Assembly: GCA_964481195.1 (NCBI GenBank)
Contig: CAYZTB010000002.1
Span: 62,001 to 126,000 of the forward strand
Reading direction: 5' to 3'
Length of the DNA stretch: 64,000 nucleotides
Source of the DNA: Palsa-948 sp964481195
Lineage (GTDB): Bacteria; Bacteroidota; Bacteroidia; Palsa-948
Part shown: positions 17,125-25,543 of the stretch, piece by piece
Layout of the letters: each line of letters starts with the position of its first letter
Numbering within the stretch: the first letter of the stretch is position 1
Made by a program: the position numbers and the translations under genes
The notes under the pieces: generated by a model
Database searches by the model: none
Told to the model about the DNA's origin: nothing
Seen by the model: the letters and a program-made list of their open reading frames with translations, nothing else

Positions 17125-18182
17125 ATTCCAACAATTTATCTATCACAGCAATTGATTTGTTAAAGCAACTAATCGCTATTGAGTCATACAGCGCTCAGGA
17201 AGATAAAACAGCAAATGCCATCGCAGCTTTTTTCGCAAAACACAATATAAAAACACAGCGAAAAGGAAATAATGTGTGGGCAAAAAATACTGACTTCAGT
17301 CCTGAAAAACCAACCATTTTACTTAACTCACATCACGATACGGTAAAATCTAATGCAGGCTGGACACTAGATCCTTTTCAACCTATTATAAAAGATGAAA
17401 AATTATTTGGTCTCGGGAGCAACGATGCCGGAGGAGCTTTGGTTTCGCTTATTGCAACCTTCCTTAATTATTCAAATAAAAACAATCTCAAGTATAATTT
17501 TATTCTTGCAGCAACTGCCGAAGAAGAAAATTCAGGAAAGGGAGGCGTAGTATCAATCTTAGAAGAAATTGGGAAAGTAGATTTCGCTATCATTGGGGAG
17601 CCAACTGAAATGAAAATGGCAATAGCCGAAAAAGGATTGATGGTGTTGGATTGTACTGCAAAAGGCAAGGCAGGACATGCTGCACGCGATGTAGGTGAAA
17701 ATGCAATAACCAATGCTATAAAAGATATAGAGTGGTTTCATAGCTATAAATTTCTAAAAGTTTCAAAGTCTCTCGGACCTGTAAAAATGTCAATTACAAT
17801 TATAAATGCTGGTAGCCAGCACAATGTAATACCCGACACCTGCAAGTTTACAGTGGATGTTCGCTCCACAGATTCTTATACGAATGAAGAAATTGTTGAA
17901 ATAATTCGTCAGCATGTGAAATGTGAGGTATTGCCTCGTTCAACTAAATTAAATGCATCCGGACTTTCAAAAGATCATTTTGCAATTCAAGCAGCACAAA
18001 AATTAGGAATCGAGACCTTTGGTTCTGCTACTTCTTCCGATATGCCGCTTTGGAATGTTCCTGCCATTAAAATGGGCCCAGGTAAATCAGAGCGCTCTCA
18101 TACTGCCGATGAGTTTATCTATTTAAAAGAAATTGAAGAAGGAATTAACATATATATAAAAGTATTGAATCAATTAGTTTAA
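17121..18182 (+). CDS. argE: M20 family deacylase, ArgE-like (acylcitrulline/acylornithine)
   Basis: A 353-residue zinc-dependent M20 peptidase/deacylase. Metal ligands are visible in 'LLNSHHDTVKSNAGW' (His and Asp), 'GLGSNDAGGALVSL', and 'ATAEEENSGKGG' (tandem Glu, catalytic base). The dimerisation domain includes 'GKAGHAARDVGENAI'. In a pathway with an acylornithine carbamoyltransferase this enzyme should remove the acyl group from N-acylcitrulline to release citrulline for ArgG. It is the sixth gene of the tightly packed block after the GNAT; a 230-base gap with repeats separates it from argH. Confidence 0.9.
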   Translation: MNSNNLSITAIDLLKQLIAIESYSAQEDKTANAIAAFFAKHNIKTQRKGNNVWAKNTDFSPEKPTILLNSHHDTVKSNAGWTLDPFQPIIKDEKLFGLGSNDAGGALVSLIATFLNYSNKNNLKYNFILAATAEEENSGKGGVVSILEEIGKVDFAIIGEPTEMKMAIAEKGLMVLDCTAKGKAGHAARDVGENAITNAIKDIEWFHSYKFLKVSKSLGPVKMSITIINAGSQHNVIPDTCKFTVDVRSTDSYTNEEIVEIIRQHVKCEVLPRSTKLNASGLSKDHFAIQAAQKLGIETFGSATSSDMPLWNVPAIKMGPGKSERSHTADEFIYLKEIEEGINIYIKVLNQLV

Positions 18183-18412
18183 GAATATTTGTAGTCAATC
18201 GATTTTTGAGATTAATATCTCTTTGTGGATTCTTCGTGGGTTGCACCTTTGTGTTCTTTGTGGTTATGGCTTCGTTCTTCGCAATGTTTCCGAGCATGAC
18301 TGTGAATAATACAGAAACCACAGAGTACACGAAGTAAATTTGACGCAAAGAAACGCAAAGAATAACAAAAAGAACTACGTTACTAATATTTCATTCGTAA
18401 ATTCGTATTCCA
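18183..18412. repeat. Intergenic spacer with imperfect inverted repeat
   Basis: The only sizeable gap in the arginine operon. It contains an imperfect 19-base inverted repeat (arms 18247-18265 and 18316-18334, 16 of 19 positions complementary) of the 'CTTTGTGTTCTTTGTGG' type, plus a related direct copy at about 18221-18240 and a GACGCAAAGAAACGCAAAG stretch at about 18341-18359. Such 'CTTTGTG...' words are common intergenic repeats. No gene is seen here; an antisense open frame across it looks like repeat translation. Confidence 0.6.
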
Positions 18413-19750
18413 ATGAAGCTATGGCAAAAGAAAATATCGGTCAACAAGCAAGTTGAAAAATTTACAATAGGTAAAGACCGTGAATTAGATTTGCTGTTAG
18501 CCGAGCACGATGTGTTGGGCTCCATGGCACATGCAAAAATGTTGGTGGAAGCAGGGCTATTAAAAAAAGCTGCACAACAAAAATTGCACAAGGAACTAAA
18601 AAGTATTTATCAAAAAGCCAAATCCGGTAATTTCAAAATTGAAAAAGGCACCGAGGATGTACATTCTCAGGTGGAGTTTATGCTTACCCAAAAACTAGGT
18701 GATGTAGGTAAGCAAATACATTCTGCACGTTCACGTAATGATCAAGTGCTATTAGATGTAGTGTTATTTTCTCGTGCCGAAATAAGCACCCTAGCTCTTC
18801 AGGTAAATGAATTATTTTCTTTATTAATTAGCCTAAGCGAAAAGCACAAGAAAAAATTATTGCCCGGCTATACGCATTTGCAAGTGGCTATGCCTTCTTC
18901 ATTTGGACTTTGGTTTGGTGCTTATGCCGAAAGCTTGAAAGACGATATGAAGTTGTTGCAGGCTACCTTCGATATCATTAACAAAAATCCATTAGGCTCT
19001 GCTGCAGGATACGGTTCATCACTTCCTATCAAACGAAAAGTTACTACAGCACTTTTAGGTTTTGATGGCATGCATCAAAATTCTGTTTATGCACAAATGA
19101 CTAGAGGTCGAACAGAAAAATTAGTAAGTACCGCCATGGCATCAGTAGCATCTACGTTAGGAAAAATGGCAATGGATATTTGTCTGTTCATGAATCAGAA
19201 TTTTGGATTCGTTTCTTTTCCCGAAGATCTTACTACAGGCTCTAGCATCATGCCGCATAAAAAAAATCCTGATGTTTTTGAATTAGTACGAGGCAAGTGC
19301 AATCATTTGCAGACTATTCCACAGCAGATAACTGCTGTTACAGGTAATTTACCATCTGGCTACCATCGGGAATTTCAGCTATTAAAAGAAATATATTTTC
19401 CTGCTGTTGGCGAACTAAAAAATTGCCTGACGATGATGAGTTTTATGCTTCAGAAAATACAAGTAAAAGGCAACATTCTCCAAGACGATAAATACAAACA
19501 TCTGTTTAGTGTAGATGCAGTGAATGAATTAGTAAAAAAAGGAACGCCTTTCCGCGATGCATATAAGCAAGTAGGGGATGATATTGCCGCTGGAAATTTT
19601 GTGGTGCCTCAAAACATTACTTATACGCACGAAGGCAGCATCGGAAATCTGCAAAACAAAGAGATTAGAAAAGAGATGAGTGGGGTAATGAATAAATTTA
19701 ATCAGAAATTCCGAAAAGTGGAGGCTGCGCTCAACAGACTAAGAAAATAA
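18413..19750 (+). CDS. argH: Argininosuccinate lyase
   Basis: A 445-residue fumarase/aspartase-superfamily lyase that splits argininosuccinate into arginine and fumarate. The conserved blocks are present: 'DVHSQVEFML' (about residues 80-90), 'GKQIHSARSRNDQVLLDV' (about 99-116), 'LPGYTHLQVAMP' and the superfamily signature GSSIMPHKKNPDVFE (about 280-294). It is the last step of the pathway. The end overlaps the 3' end of the convergent HAD gene by 12 bases. The gap before it makes it possible that it has its own promoter. Confidence 0.95.
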   Translation: MKLWQKKISVNKQVEKFTIGKDRELDLLLAEHDVLGSMAHAKMLVEAGLLKKAAQQKLHKELKSIYQKAKSGNFKIEKGTEDVHSQVEFMLTQKLGDVGKQIHSARSRNDQVLLDVVLFSRAEISTLALQVNELFSLLISLSEKHKKKLLPGYTHLQVAMPSSFGLWFGAYAESLKDDMKLLQATFDIINKNPLGSAAGYGSSLPIKRKVTTALLGFDGMHQNSVYAQMTRGRTEKLVSTAMASVASTLGKMAMDICLFMNQNFGFVSFPEDLTTGSSIMPHKKNPDVFELVRGKCNHLQTIPQQITAVTGNLPSGYHREFQLLKEIYFPAVGELKNCLTMMSFMLQKIQVKGNILQDDKYKHLFSVDAVNELVKKGTPFRDAYKQVGDDIAAGNFVVPQNITYTHEGSIGNLQNKEIRKEMSGVMNKFNQKFRKVEAALNRLRK

Positions 19751-20362
19751 TTCTACGATAGACTCTCCCTTTTTTAGAAAGCGGGTAGCAATCCCTAATT
19801 TATTTGCCCCCTCAATATGTTGAATAGAATCATCTATGAAAAGCGTCTCTTCTCTTTTTAGTTTATTTTCTGACAACACATATTCAAAAATTTCAGCATC
19901 TGGCTTACGCATTTTTATTTCATGCGATAGGTAGGTTTTTTCAAACACATCTGAAAACACATCGCGCTTAAATTTATTTTTCATGTATCCCGAAAAAGAA
20001 TCGTAGTGAATTTTATTGGTATTGCTGAGTAAGAAAATACGATACTTATTTTTTAAGGCATCCAGTAAATTCACTCTTTCCTCTGGTAGATCCAATAACA
20101 TAGCATTCCAGGCTTCGTCAATCTGCTCATCTGGCTTATCAGAGCCTATCACTCTCCTAATTTCAGCTCTAAATTGAGTGGGTGTTATCTGCCCCTTTTC
20201 CAGACCATTAAACAGGTCATTTTGCATGGCCTGAGAATAGATTTTGCCAAAATCTGTCAACCCCAGCTTGGCAAAAGCCTTTTCGGTAAGGGTATAATCT
20301 ATATTAAGGATTACCCCTCCAAAATCAAAGATGATGTTCTTTATGTTTGTAGGTATACTCAA
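19739..20362 (-). CDS. HAD-superfamily hydrolase (YihX/HAD-IA-like phosphatase)
   Basis: A 207-residue haloacid dehalogenase-like phosphatase. Motif I is IIFDFGGVILNIDYT (residues 9-23, nucleophile Asp), motif II 'IFLLSNTNKIHYDSF', a lysine in 'EIKMRKPDAEIFEYV' (motif III) and motif IV 'TLFIDDSIQHIEGA'. The cap helices between motifs I and II match the alpha-D-glucose-1-phosphatase/YihX group, but the substrate is not predictable. The start is a TTG (20362-20360), the only start codon that keeps motif I. It is convergent with argH and overlaps its 3' end. Confidence 0.88.
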   Translation of the reverse strand: MSIPTNIKNIIFDFGGVILNIDYTLTEKAFAKLGLTDFGKIYSQAMQNDLFNGLEKGQITPTQFRAEIRRVIGSDKPDEQIDEAWNAMLLDLPEERVNLLDALKNKYRIFLLSNTNKIHYDSFSGYMKNKFKRDVFSDVFEKTYLSHEIKMRKPDAEIFEYVLSENKLKREETLFIDDSIQHIEGANKLGIATRFLKKGESIVELFS

Positions 20363-20433
20363 AGTATTAAATTTGCAGCCTTATTGTCCCTTTGTAATAA
20401 CATCATTAAAGCAAAGATAATAATCAGGTCCTT

Positions 20434-20455
20434 AGTCCCGATAACTATCAGGACT
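20434..20455. repeat. Small palindromic repeat, copy 1
   Basis: AGTCCCGATA, a 2-base loop, then TATCAGGACT: a hairpin with one G-U pair, in the gap between the HAD gene and the tRNA. A near-identical hairpin at 62887-62914 serves as a terminator-like structure. It looks like a dispersed palindromic element. Confidence 0.5.
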
Positions 20456-20498
20456 GGTTAGAAGGGAAATATTAAAGAATAAATTGAAATAAATAATC

Positions 20499-20572
20499 GG
20501 GCCCTTAGCTCATCTGGTTAGAGCAACAGACTCATAATCTGTGGGTGCTAGGTTCAAGTCCTAGAGGGCCCA
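20499..20572 (+). tRNA. tRNA with CAT anticodon (Ile2 or elongator Met)
   Basis: A complete 74-base cloverleaf: acceptor stem GGGCCCT/AGGGCCC, D stem GCTC/GAGC, anticodon stem ACAGA/TCTGT with loop CTCATAA (anticodon CAT at 20533-20535), variable loop GGGTG, T stem CTAGG/CCTAG with loop TTCAAGT, and discriminator A. CCA is not encoded. The paired first base (G1-C72) argues against an initiator tRNA. It resembles bacterial tRNA-Ile2, whose C34 is changed to lysidine by TilS, but elongator Met cannot be excluded by eye. Confidence 0.95.
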
Positions 20573-20586
20573 CTTCTAAAAGTTAG

Positions 20587-20620
20587 AACTTCGTGAGTAT
20601 CACGGAGTTTTTTCTTTTTT
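20587..20620 (+). terminator. Rho-independent terminator after the tRNA
   Basis: AACTTCGTGA (20587-20596), loop GTA, then TCACGGAGTT (20600-20609): a 10-bp stem with one G-U pair, followed by a long T-rich tail to 20620. It lies 14 bases after the tRNA end. Confidence 0.8.
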
Positions 20621-20737
20621 ATATTAGAATAGTATAGGATTTGGTTGAACGAATTAGTTGATCCTTCTTTTATTTCAGAGTTAAAAATTTTAGAAGCGCT
20701 TTGTATCGGGATTTTCCGGATGTGTTTTAACTATACA

Positions 20738-20873
20738 TAGGGCGTACAACAAAACGCATTTTCCAATCCGGCCTTCGAGAGCCTCAGGCCTCGGGTTTAG
20801 AGCTAAATTTGTGGGCTGAGCTTGTCCAAGCCCACCATAGAATATTTTAAAGTGCATTTTGTCGTACACCCTA
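20738..20873. repeat. MITE-like element with 25-bp imperfect inverted repeats
   Basis: The ends 20738-20762 and 20849-20873 are reverse complements at 21 of 25 positions. Inside is a second hairpin, GTGGGCT (20811-20817) with AGCCCAC (20829-20835), of the 'GGGCTGAGCTTGTC' kind that is a common dispersed repeat in bacteria. No protein is encoded. The right-hand arm ends exactly at the stop codon of the epimerase gene (20871-20873). No clear target-site duplication is seen. The rest of the 20621-20737 spacer holds nothing recognisable. Confidence 0.65.
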
Positions 20874-21269
20874 CACAGACTGACACAGCTCCACCAGCAC
20901 GCCATTGGTGCTTTTAGGATGTAAAAAGCAAATCAATTTATTGTCTGCTCCTTTCTGAGGCTCTTTGCTTAAGAGGGTAAAGCCTTCTTTTTCTAATCGT
21001 GTCATTTCCGCTTTTATATCCTCTACTTCAAAGGCAATGTGGTGTATGCCTTCGCCTTTTTTCTCAATGAACTTAGCAATGGCACTGTCCGGATTGGTTG
21101 CTTCTAATAGCTCTATTTTAGTTTCCCCCATCTGAAAAAAGGATGTGCTAACTCCTTCGCGCTCTACCGCTTCGGTTTTGTAGGGTTGCTTGCCAAATAA
21201 CTTTGTGAATAATGCATTGGCCGAAGCCATACTTTTTACCGCAATGCCTATGTGTTCAACTTTTTTCAT
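20871..21269 (-). CDS. mce: Methylmalonyl-CoA epimerase (VOC superfamily)
   Basis: A 132-residue glyoxalase/VOC-fold protein that interconverts (R)- and (S)-methylmalonyl-CoA in the propionate/succinate branch. Two beta-alpha-beta-beta-beta modules are visible. Metal ligands are expected in VEHIGIAV (His6), MGETKIELLE (Glu), 'GIHHIAFEV' (His) and 'VLVELCQ' (Glu). The whole fold is intact, but the last codons and the TAG stop (20873-20871) lie at the edge of an inverted-repeat element. The mutase genes are not in this window. A terminator separates it from the gene upstream. Confidence 0.9.
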   Translation of the reverse strand: MKKVEHIGIAVKSMASANALFTKLFGKQPYKTEAVEREGVSTSFFQMGETKIELLEATNPDSAIAKFIEKKGEGIHHIAFEVEDIKAEMTRLEKEGFTLLSKEPQKGADNKLICFLHPKSTNGVLVELCQSV

Positions 21270-21274
21270 TCTTC

Positions 21275-21303
21275 AAAAAAAAACCCTAACGAAATCGTCA
21301 GGG
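21275..21303 (-). terminator. Intrinsic terminator, minus strand
   Basis: Minus-strand hairpin CCCTGACGA/TCGTTAGGG (21303-21284, one G-U pair, 2-base loop) followed by nine T (21283-21275). It terminates the secreted-protein gene 21332-22123 before mce. Confidence 0.8.
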
Positions 21304-21331
21304 GAAAAATTAATATTGCTGAATTAAGAAA

Positions 21332-22123
21332 TTATTTCTTAATGAATTCTGCTGTTTTGTTATCGTAGTTTAAGTAGTAAACGCCTTTAGATAAGTTTCC
21401 GCAATCCACTACTTTTCCAAATCCTTTCTTCACTACGTTTCCGTATTGATCGTATATCTCGTATAGTGTTTCTTCAGAGAAGGTAATATCCTTAGACACT
21501 TTTACTGGGTTATAAGTAATCTCGGCAGAAGTAGAGCGGTATTTTACCGGTCTTGAAATTCTTGGCTGGCTGGAATAGTCAACCTGCTTCACACGAATTT
21601 GGTTTTCGCCAGAGTGTAAAGTTGGTATTTTGAAAACATATTCGTTGTTATCGCCAATTCCTTTTCCTTCAATCTCACCTGCTTTTACCCACTTGTTCCA
21701 ACGGTATTGCTCAATAATGAACGCTAATTTTCCGGTTTCGTTTTTAGTATTCCACTTTAAAGTACCATCGCCTTCTAATTTCATAGATATAACGTCAAAA
21801 GTGCTCTTAGGCTTAAGCACCTCAGGATTAAGCACTTTAGGCTTACAATCATCCTTGTGGGTTATTTTAACGGTAATCTTATCTCCAATCTTAAATTGGT
21901 AGTTATTAAAATCTATTTCGAACGCACTAGAGTTAATCTCATCCGTAGTAACCTGTCCGTTTACTTCTACTTTTTGAACGCAAAAACCTACACCAGAACC
22001 CGCAAAAGGATTTTGAACATAAATGTTTTTGCCCTGATAATTGCCTTCAATAATAATGTTTCCTCCTGAAGCCAGGAAAGAAATACCTAGAAGAGCTTGA
22101 ATAAGAATTATTGCTTTTTTCAT
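21332..22123 (-). CDS. Secreted protein with a T9SS-tail-like C-terminus, unknown function
   Basis: A 263-residue protein with an N-terminal signal peptide (hydrophobic residues 4-19). The first part, 'GNIIIEGNYQGKNIYVQNPF', is followed by 'CVQKVEVNGQ' and 'FEIDFNNYQFKIGDKITVKI', a pattern I recall from conserved hypothetical proteins of Bacteroidota. The middle (about residues 120-200) looks like an all-beta domain. The last about 45 residues, with 'LYEIYDQYGNVVKKGFG' and 'LSKGVYYLNYDNKTAEFIKK', resemble a short type A C-terminal sorting domain for the type IX system. Function unknown. A -7 box precedes it at 22159-22152. Confidence 0.75.
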   Translation of the reverse strand: MKKAIILIQALLGISFLASGGNIIIEGNYQGKNIYVQNPFAGSGVGFCVQKVEVNGQVTTDEINSSAFEIDFNNYQFKIGDKITVKITHKDDCKPKVLNPEVLKPKSTFDVISMKLEGDGTLKWNTKNETGKLAFIIEQYRWNKWVKAGEIEGKGIGDNNEYVFKIPTLHSGENQIRVKQVDYSSQPRISRPVKYRSTSAEITYNPVKVSKDITFSEETLYEIYDQYGNVVKKGFGKVVDCGNLSKGVYYLNYDNKTAEFIKK

Positions 22124-22151
22124 CCGCTTTTATGGGGTCATTATCGCTCCG

Positions 22152-22159
22152 CAAATATA
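22152..22159 (-). promoter_or_regulatory. -7 promoter box for the secreted protein gene
   Basis: Minus-strand TATATTTG (TAnnTTTG), 28 bases before the ATG at 22123, in the divergent spacer shared with the solute-binding protein gene. Confidence 0.45.
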
Positions 22160-22224
22160 ATACTTTATTGAAATACCAACTTTTTTTCAAAGATATTATA
22201 TAGTTTTTTCGAGCTAATAATTAC

Positions 22225-22232
22225 TATTTTTG
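22225..22232 (+). promoter_or_regulatory. -7 promoter box for the solute-binding protein operon
   Basis: TATTTTTG (TAnnTTTG), 22 bases before the ATG at 22255. Confidence 0.45.
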
Positions 22233-22254
22233 ACCCTATTTTGTAGTCTATGTG

Positions 22255-23979
22255 ATGAAAAATTATATTTACTATCTATTTCTTATTCTGCTATTTGCCT
22301 CTTGTGGCATAGGAGAATCTGATAATTCGTACCGCGAAAATCCTAAAGGAGGACGTGTTTACGGTGGCACTCTCCATGTAAATGAATCCTATCAATATCT
22401 TTCTTTATATCCCTATAAAATTACGGATGCTGTTTCTCATAATATTGCAAATCAGATTTACGAAGGGTTGGTTAGGTTTGATAGAAGAAATATTACCGAG
22501 GTGCAACCCAGCATAGCAAGTAGATGGGAGATTGATGCTACAGGCACTCAATATACTTTTTACTTAAAAAAGGATGTGTTTTTTCATGACGATCCTTGTT
22601 TCCCAAATGGTAAGGGCAGAGAGGTTAAGGCGCAGGATTTTAAATATTCTTTTCAATTACTTTGTACAAAGAGCGATGACAACCCTTTATTTGAATCAAC
22701 CTTTAAAGGAAAGGTAAAAGGTGCCGATGCATTTTATAGTGGTGAAAAATCATCCCTAGATGGAGTTATCGTAATTGATGATTATACTTTACAAATAAAT
22801 TTAATTACTCCAACAAATTCTTTCTTATATATATTGGCTGGAGAAGGTGGTACCGTTTTAGCGCAGGAAGCAGTAAAGAAATATGGTCGAAATATTACTG
22901 TTGGAACAGGACCATTTATTTTTAAAGGCAAAAACAGTTTGGATCAGCTAGTTTTGGTGAGCAACCCAGTTTATCACCGTACAGATTCTTTAGGGAACAA
23001 ACTCCCATTCATAGATTCCTTAGTTTTTAATTTTATTGTAGACAAAAAAGAAGAGCTGGAAGCATTTAAACGTGGAGATATTCATATCATATTTGAACTT
23101 CCTTCTGAGTCAATCAGTGAAATGGTGGAAGCGCAAATTGCGGACTTTGATAAGAAATCAGCAAAGTATCTTTTGTTTCGCACACCGGTTATGTCCACTC
23201 AGTATTATCAGTTTAATATTTTGAAAAAGCCATTTACCGATTTGAAAGTCAGACAAGCATTTTCGTATGCTATTAATAGAAAAAAAATTATTACCGATGT
23301 GTTACATTCAGAAGCCTTTGGGCCAGGCATTTGTGGGTTAACGCCTCCTGGAATTCCGGATTACGACATCACTCAAATCAAAGGCTATATGTTTAATAGC
23401 GATAAGGCAAAAAAACTATTGGCAGAAGCCGGATATCCGGATGGAAAAAATTTCCCCAAGATTACCATTGAGTTGAATAGTGGAGGAGGAAAGCACCTTG
23501 CGGTTGTTGAAGAGATAGAAAAGCAATTAAAAGAGGTGCTAAATATTGATGTAGATTTTATAGTAGTTCCATTTGCTCAAAAGCTTGAGGATGCAAAGTA
23601 TGGTAAAATAGATATGTGTCGTGCCGGTTGGGTAGCGGACTATCCAACTCCAGAAAGTTTTCTGAGAATTTTTTCTGGAGAGAATGTGCCCGATAGCATG
23701 AATTTACCTTCTTTCCCAAACACAATCAAGTATAAAAATCATTCGTTTGATAGTTTGTTTCAATTAGGCGTTTCTGCTAAAACCCCCGAAAAAGCATATG
23801 AGGAGTTTTTGAAAGCAGAACAAATTATGATTGATGATGCACCGGTCATGGTGCTTTGGTATGATGAAAGTCTTAAAATGGCTCACTCATTTGTAAAAAA
23901 CGTTTTTTTTAATTCGATGAACTATAAAGAGTTTTCCGAAGTGTACCTTCAGCGTGAATCTGACAAAGCCGCACAATAA
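22255..23979 (+). CDS. ABC-transporter solute-binding lipoprotein (OppA/DppA family)
   Basis: A 574-residue extracytoplasmic peptide-binding protein (SBP family 5). The signal ends in lipobox FASC with Cys at about residue 17, so it is a lipoprotein. Family marks: 'PYKITDAVSHNIANQIYEGL', 'PSIASRWEIDATGTQYTFYL', 'KDVFFHDDPCFPNGKGR' and 'VRQAFSYAINRKKI'. The frame opens with GTG at 22252, but the ATG one codon later is the natural start. Opp/Dpp permease and ATPase genes are not nearby; the following genes encode a DUF167 protein, an aminopeptidase and a hydrolase, so the likely job is peptide capture feeding intracellular proline-peptide cleavage (inference). Confidence 0.9.
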   Translation: MKNYIYYLFLILLFASCGIGESDNSYRENPKGGRVYGGTLHVNESYQYLSLYPYKITDAVSHNIANQIYEGLVRFDRRNITEVQPSIASRWEIDATGTQYTFYLKKDVFFHDDPCFPNGKGREVKAQDFKYSFQLLCTKSDDNPLFESTFKGKVKGADAFYSGEKSSLDGVIVIDDYTLQINLITPTNSFLYILAGEGGTVLAQEAVKKYGRNITVGTGPFIFKGKNSLDQLVLVSNPVYHRTDSLGNKLPFIDSLVFNFIVDKKEELEAFKRGDIHIIFELPSESISEMVEAQIADFDKKSAKYLLFRTPVMSTQYYQFNILKKPFTDLKVRQAFSYAINRKKIITDVLHSEAFGPGICGLTPPGIPDYDITQIKGYMFNSDKAKKLLAEAGYPDGKNFPKITIELNSGGGKHLAVVEEIEKQLKEVLNIDVDFIVVPFAQKLEDAKYGKIDMCRAGWVADYPTPESFLRIFSGENVPDSMNLPSFPNTIKYKNHSFDSLFQLGVSAKTPEKAYEEFLKAEQIMIDDAPVMVLWYDESLKMAHSFVKNVFFNSMNYKEFSEVYLQRESDKAAQ

Positions 23980-23985
23980 TATTTT

Positions 23986-24243
23986 ATGGAGCTTCGCTGT
24001 CTGGTTAAGCCCCAAAGTAAAATAGACAAGATACAAGTAGAGTTGGATGGAACTTTGAGAATTAAGATTCGCGCCTTGCCTGTAGCTGGTAAGGCTAATC
24101 AATATCTGATTACTTACTTAGCCTCCGTGTTTGATGTTTACAAGGGAAGCATTCAGATTATTTCAGGTTTTACTAATTCACATAAAAGAATTAATATTGT
24201 GGCTGACGAAACAAAAATTATAAACAAGCTCAAAACTTTATAA
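23986..24243 (+). CDS. DUF167 (YggU) family protein
   Basis: An 85-residue protein with the DUF167 pattern: 'RCLVKPQSKIDKIQVELDGT', 'LRIKIRALPVAGKANQYLI', and 'ISGFTNSHKRINI', i.e. the conserved P-x-x-G-x-A-N and S-G-x-x-x-x-x-K-x blocks. The function of this widely conserved small family is not established. It starts 6 bases after the solute-binding protein gene and is followed 10 bases later by the aminopeptidase, so all are in one operon. Confidence 0.88.
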   Translation: MELRCLVKPQSKIDKIQVELDGTLRIKIRALPVAGKANQYLITYLASVFDVYKGSIQIISGFTNSHKRINIVADETKIINKLKTL

Positions 24244-24253
24244 ACTCATTCCT

Positions 24254-25543
24254 ATGCGCTACGACCAAATCCCTTCCAGTCTATTTATAGAAAATAGAAA
24301 AAAATTTAGTAAAGAGATTCCGGCAGGATCATTGGCTATATTTCAGAGTAATGATATCATGCCTTCCAGTGCGGATGGCACCATGGCATTTAAGCAGGCT
24401 ACGGATATCTTGTGGCTTTCAGGCGCAGATCAAGAAGAAAGCATCTTATTAATATTTCCGGATTCCAAATTGCCGGAGCACCGTGAAGTATTATTTCTGA
24501 AAGAAACTAACGAACACATTGCAATATGGGAGGGCGCTAAGTTCACCAAAAAACAGGCTGCCGAAGTTTCTGGCATTCAAACTGTTTATTGGCTTTCGCA
24601 ATTTAAAACGGTGTTGCATACGCTTATGTGCGAATGCAAGCAAGTGTATCTAAATACCAACGAACATCTACGAGCAGTTATCGAAGTGGAAACACGCGAT
24701 GCTCGTTTTGTAAAATGGTGCAAAGAGCAATACCCACTACATACTTATAATCGCGTGCAACCTATCATGCATAAGTTGCGAGCAATAAAATCAAAAGAAG
24801 AAGTTGTTTTAATTCAAAAGGCTTGTGACATAACAGAAAAAGGATTTAGAAGATTGTTAGGATTTATTAAACCCGGAGTTTGGGAATATGAAATTGAAGC
24901 GGAGTTGATTCATGAGTTTGTGCGAAATCGTTCCAAAGGATTTGCCTACGGACCTATTATAGCTTCCGGATTTAATGCTTGCGTATTACATTACGTAGAT
25001 AATAATAAGGAATGTAAGGCTGGCGATGTAATATTAATGGATGTAGCTGCCGAATATGCAAACTATGCATCGGATTTAACTCGCTGCGTTCCTGTATCCG
25101 GAAAATTTACTAAGCGACAAAAAAATGTGTACGATGCAGTGCTGCGTGTCATGAATTCTTCCATTGCCATGTTAAAGCCAGGCAACAACATCATTGACTA
25201 TCACGAAGCCGTTGGCGAATTAATGGAAGCGGAACTGGTTAAGCTAAAATTATTAAATGCATCGGCAATAAAAAAACAAGACCCTAAGAATCCACTTTAC
25301 AAAAAATATTTTATGCACGGCACTTCTCATTATTTGGGACTTGACGTACATGATTATGGCGATAGATACCGAAAGTTTGAAGCTGGTATGGTTTTTACTT
25401 GCGAGCCAGGCATATATATCAGGGAGGAAAATTTAGGCATACGCTTGGAGAATGATATTTTGCTTACAAAAAATGGAAATGTGGACCTTATGAAAAACAT
25501 TCCTGTTGAAGCAGAGGAGATTGAAGACCTAATGAATGCCTAA
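24254..25543 (+). CDS. pepP: Xaa-Pro aminopeptidase (M24B)
   Basis: A 429-residue aminopeptidase P that removes N-terminal residues before proline. An N-terminal creatinase-type domain (about residues 1-170) is followed by the pita-bread catalytic domain. Metal ligands are present in 'VILMDVAAEYANYASDLTR' (two Asp), 'HGTSHYLGLDVHD' (His), 'FTCEPGIYI' (Glu) and 'GIRLENDIL' (Glu). No signal peptide, so it is cytosolic. The stop overlaps the next ATG by one base (TAATG), giving translational coupling with the alpha/beta hydrolase. Confidence 0.93.
   Translation: MRYDQIPSSLFIENRKKFSKEIPAGSLAIFQSNDIMPSSADGTMAFKQATDILWLSGADQEESILLIFPDSKLPEHREVLFLKETNEHIAIWEGAKFTKKQAAEVSGIQTVYWLSQFKTVLHTLMCECKQVYLNTNEHLRAVIEVETRDARFVKWCKEQYPLHTYNRVQPIMHKLRAIKSKEEVVLIQKACDITEKGFRRLLGFIKPGVWEYEIEAELIHEFVRNRSKGFAYGPIIASGFNACVLHYVDNNKECKAGDVILMDVAAEYANYASDLTRCVPVSGKFTKRQKNVYDAVLRVMNSSIAMLKPGNNIIDYHEAVGELMEAELVKLKLLNASAIKKQDPKNPLYKKYFMHGTSHYLGLDVHDYGDRYRKFEAGMVFTCEPGIYIREENLGIRLENDILLTKNGNVDLMKNIPVEAEEIEDLMNA

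Noticed and set aside
18145..18348. Minus-strand 67-codon frame in the argE-argH spacer
   Set aside because: Its sequence (TTKNTK-type) is the translation of an intergenic repeat and overlaps the end of argE.
20376..20498. Integrative element attached at the tRNA
   Set aside because: No integrase, no repeat of the tRNA 3' end, and normal genes on both sides.
20690..20905. Minus-strand 71-codon frame over the inverted-repeat element
   Set aside because: It reads through the element's hairpins and overlaps the end of mce; no conserved features.
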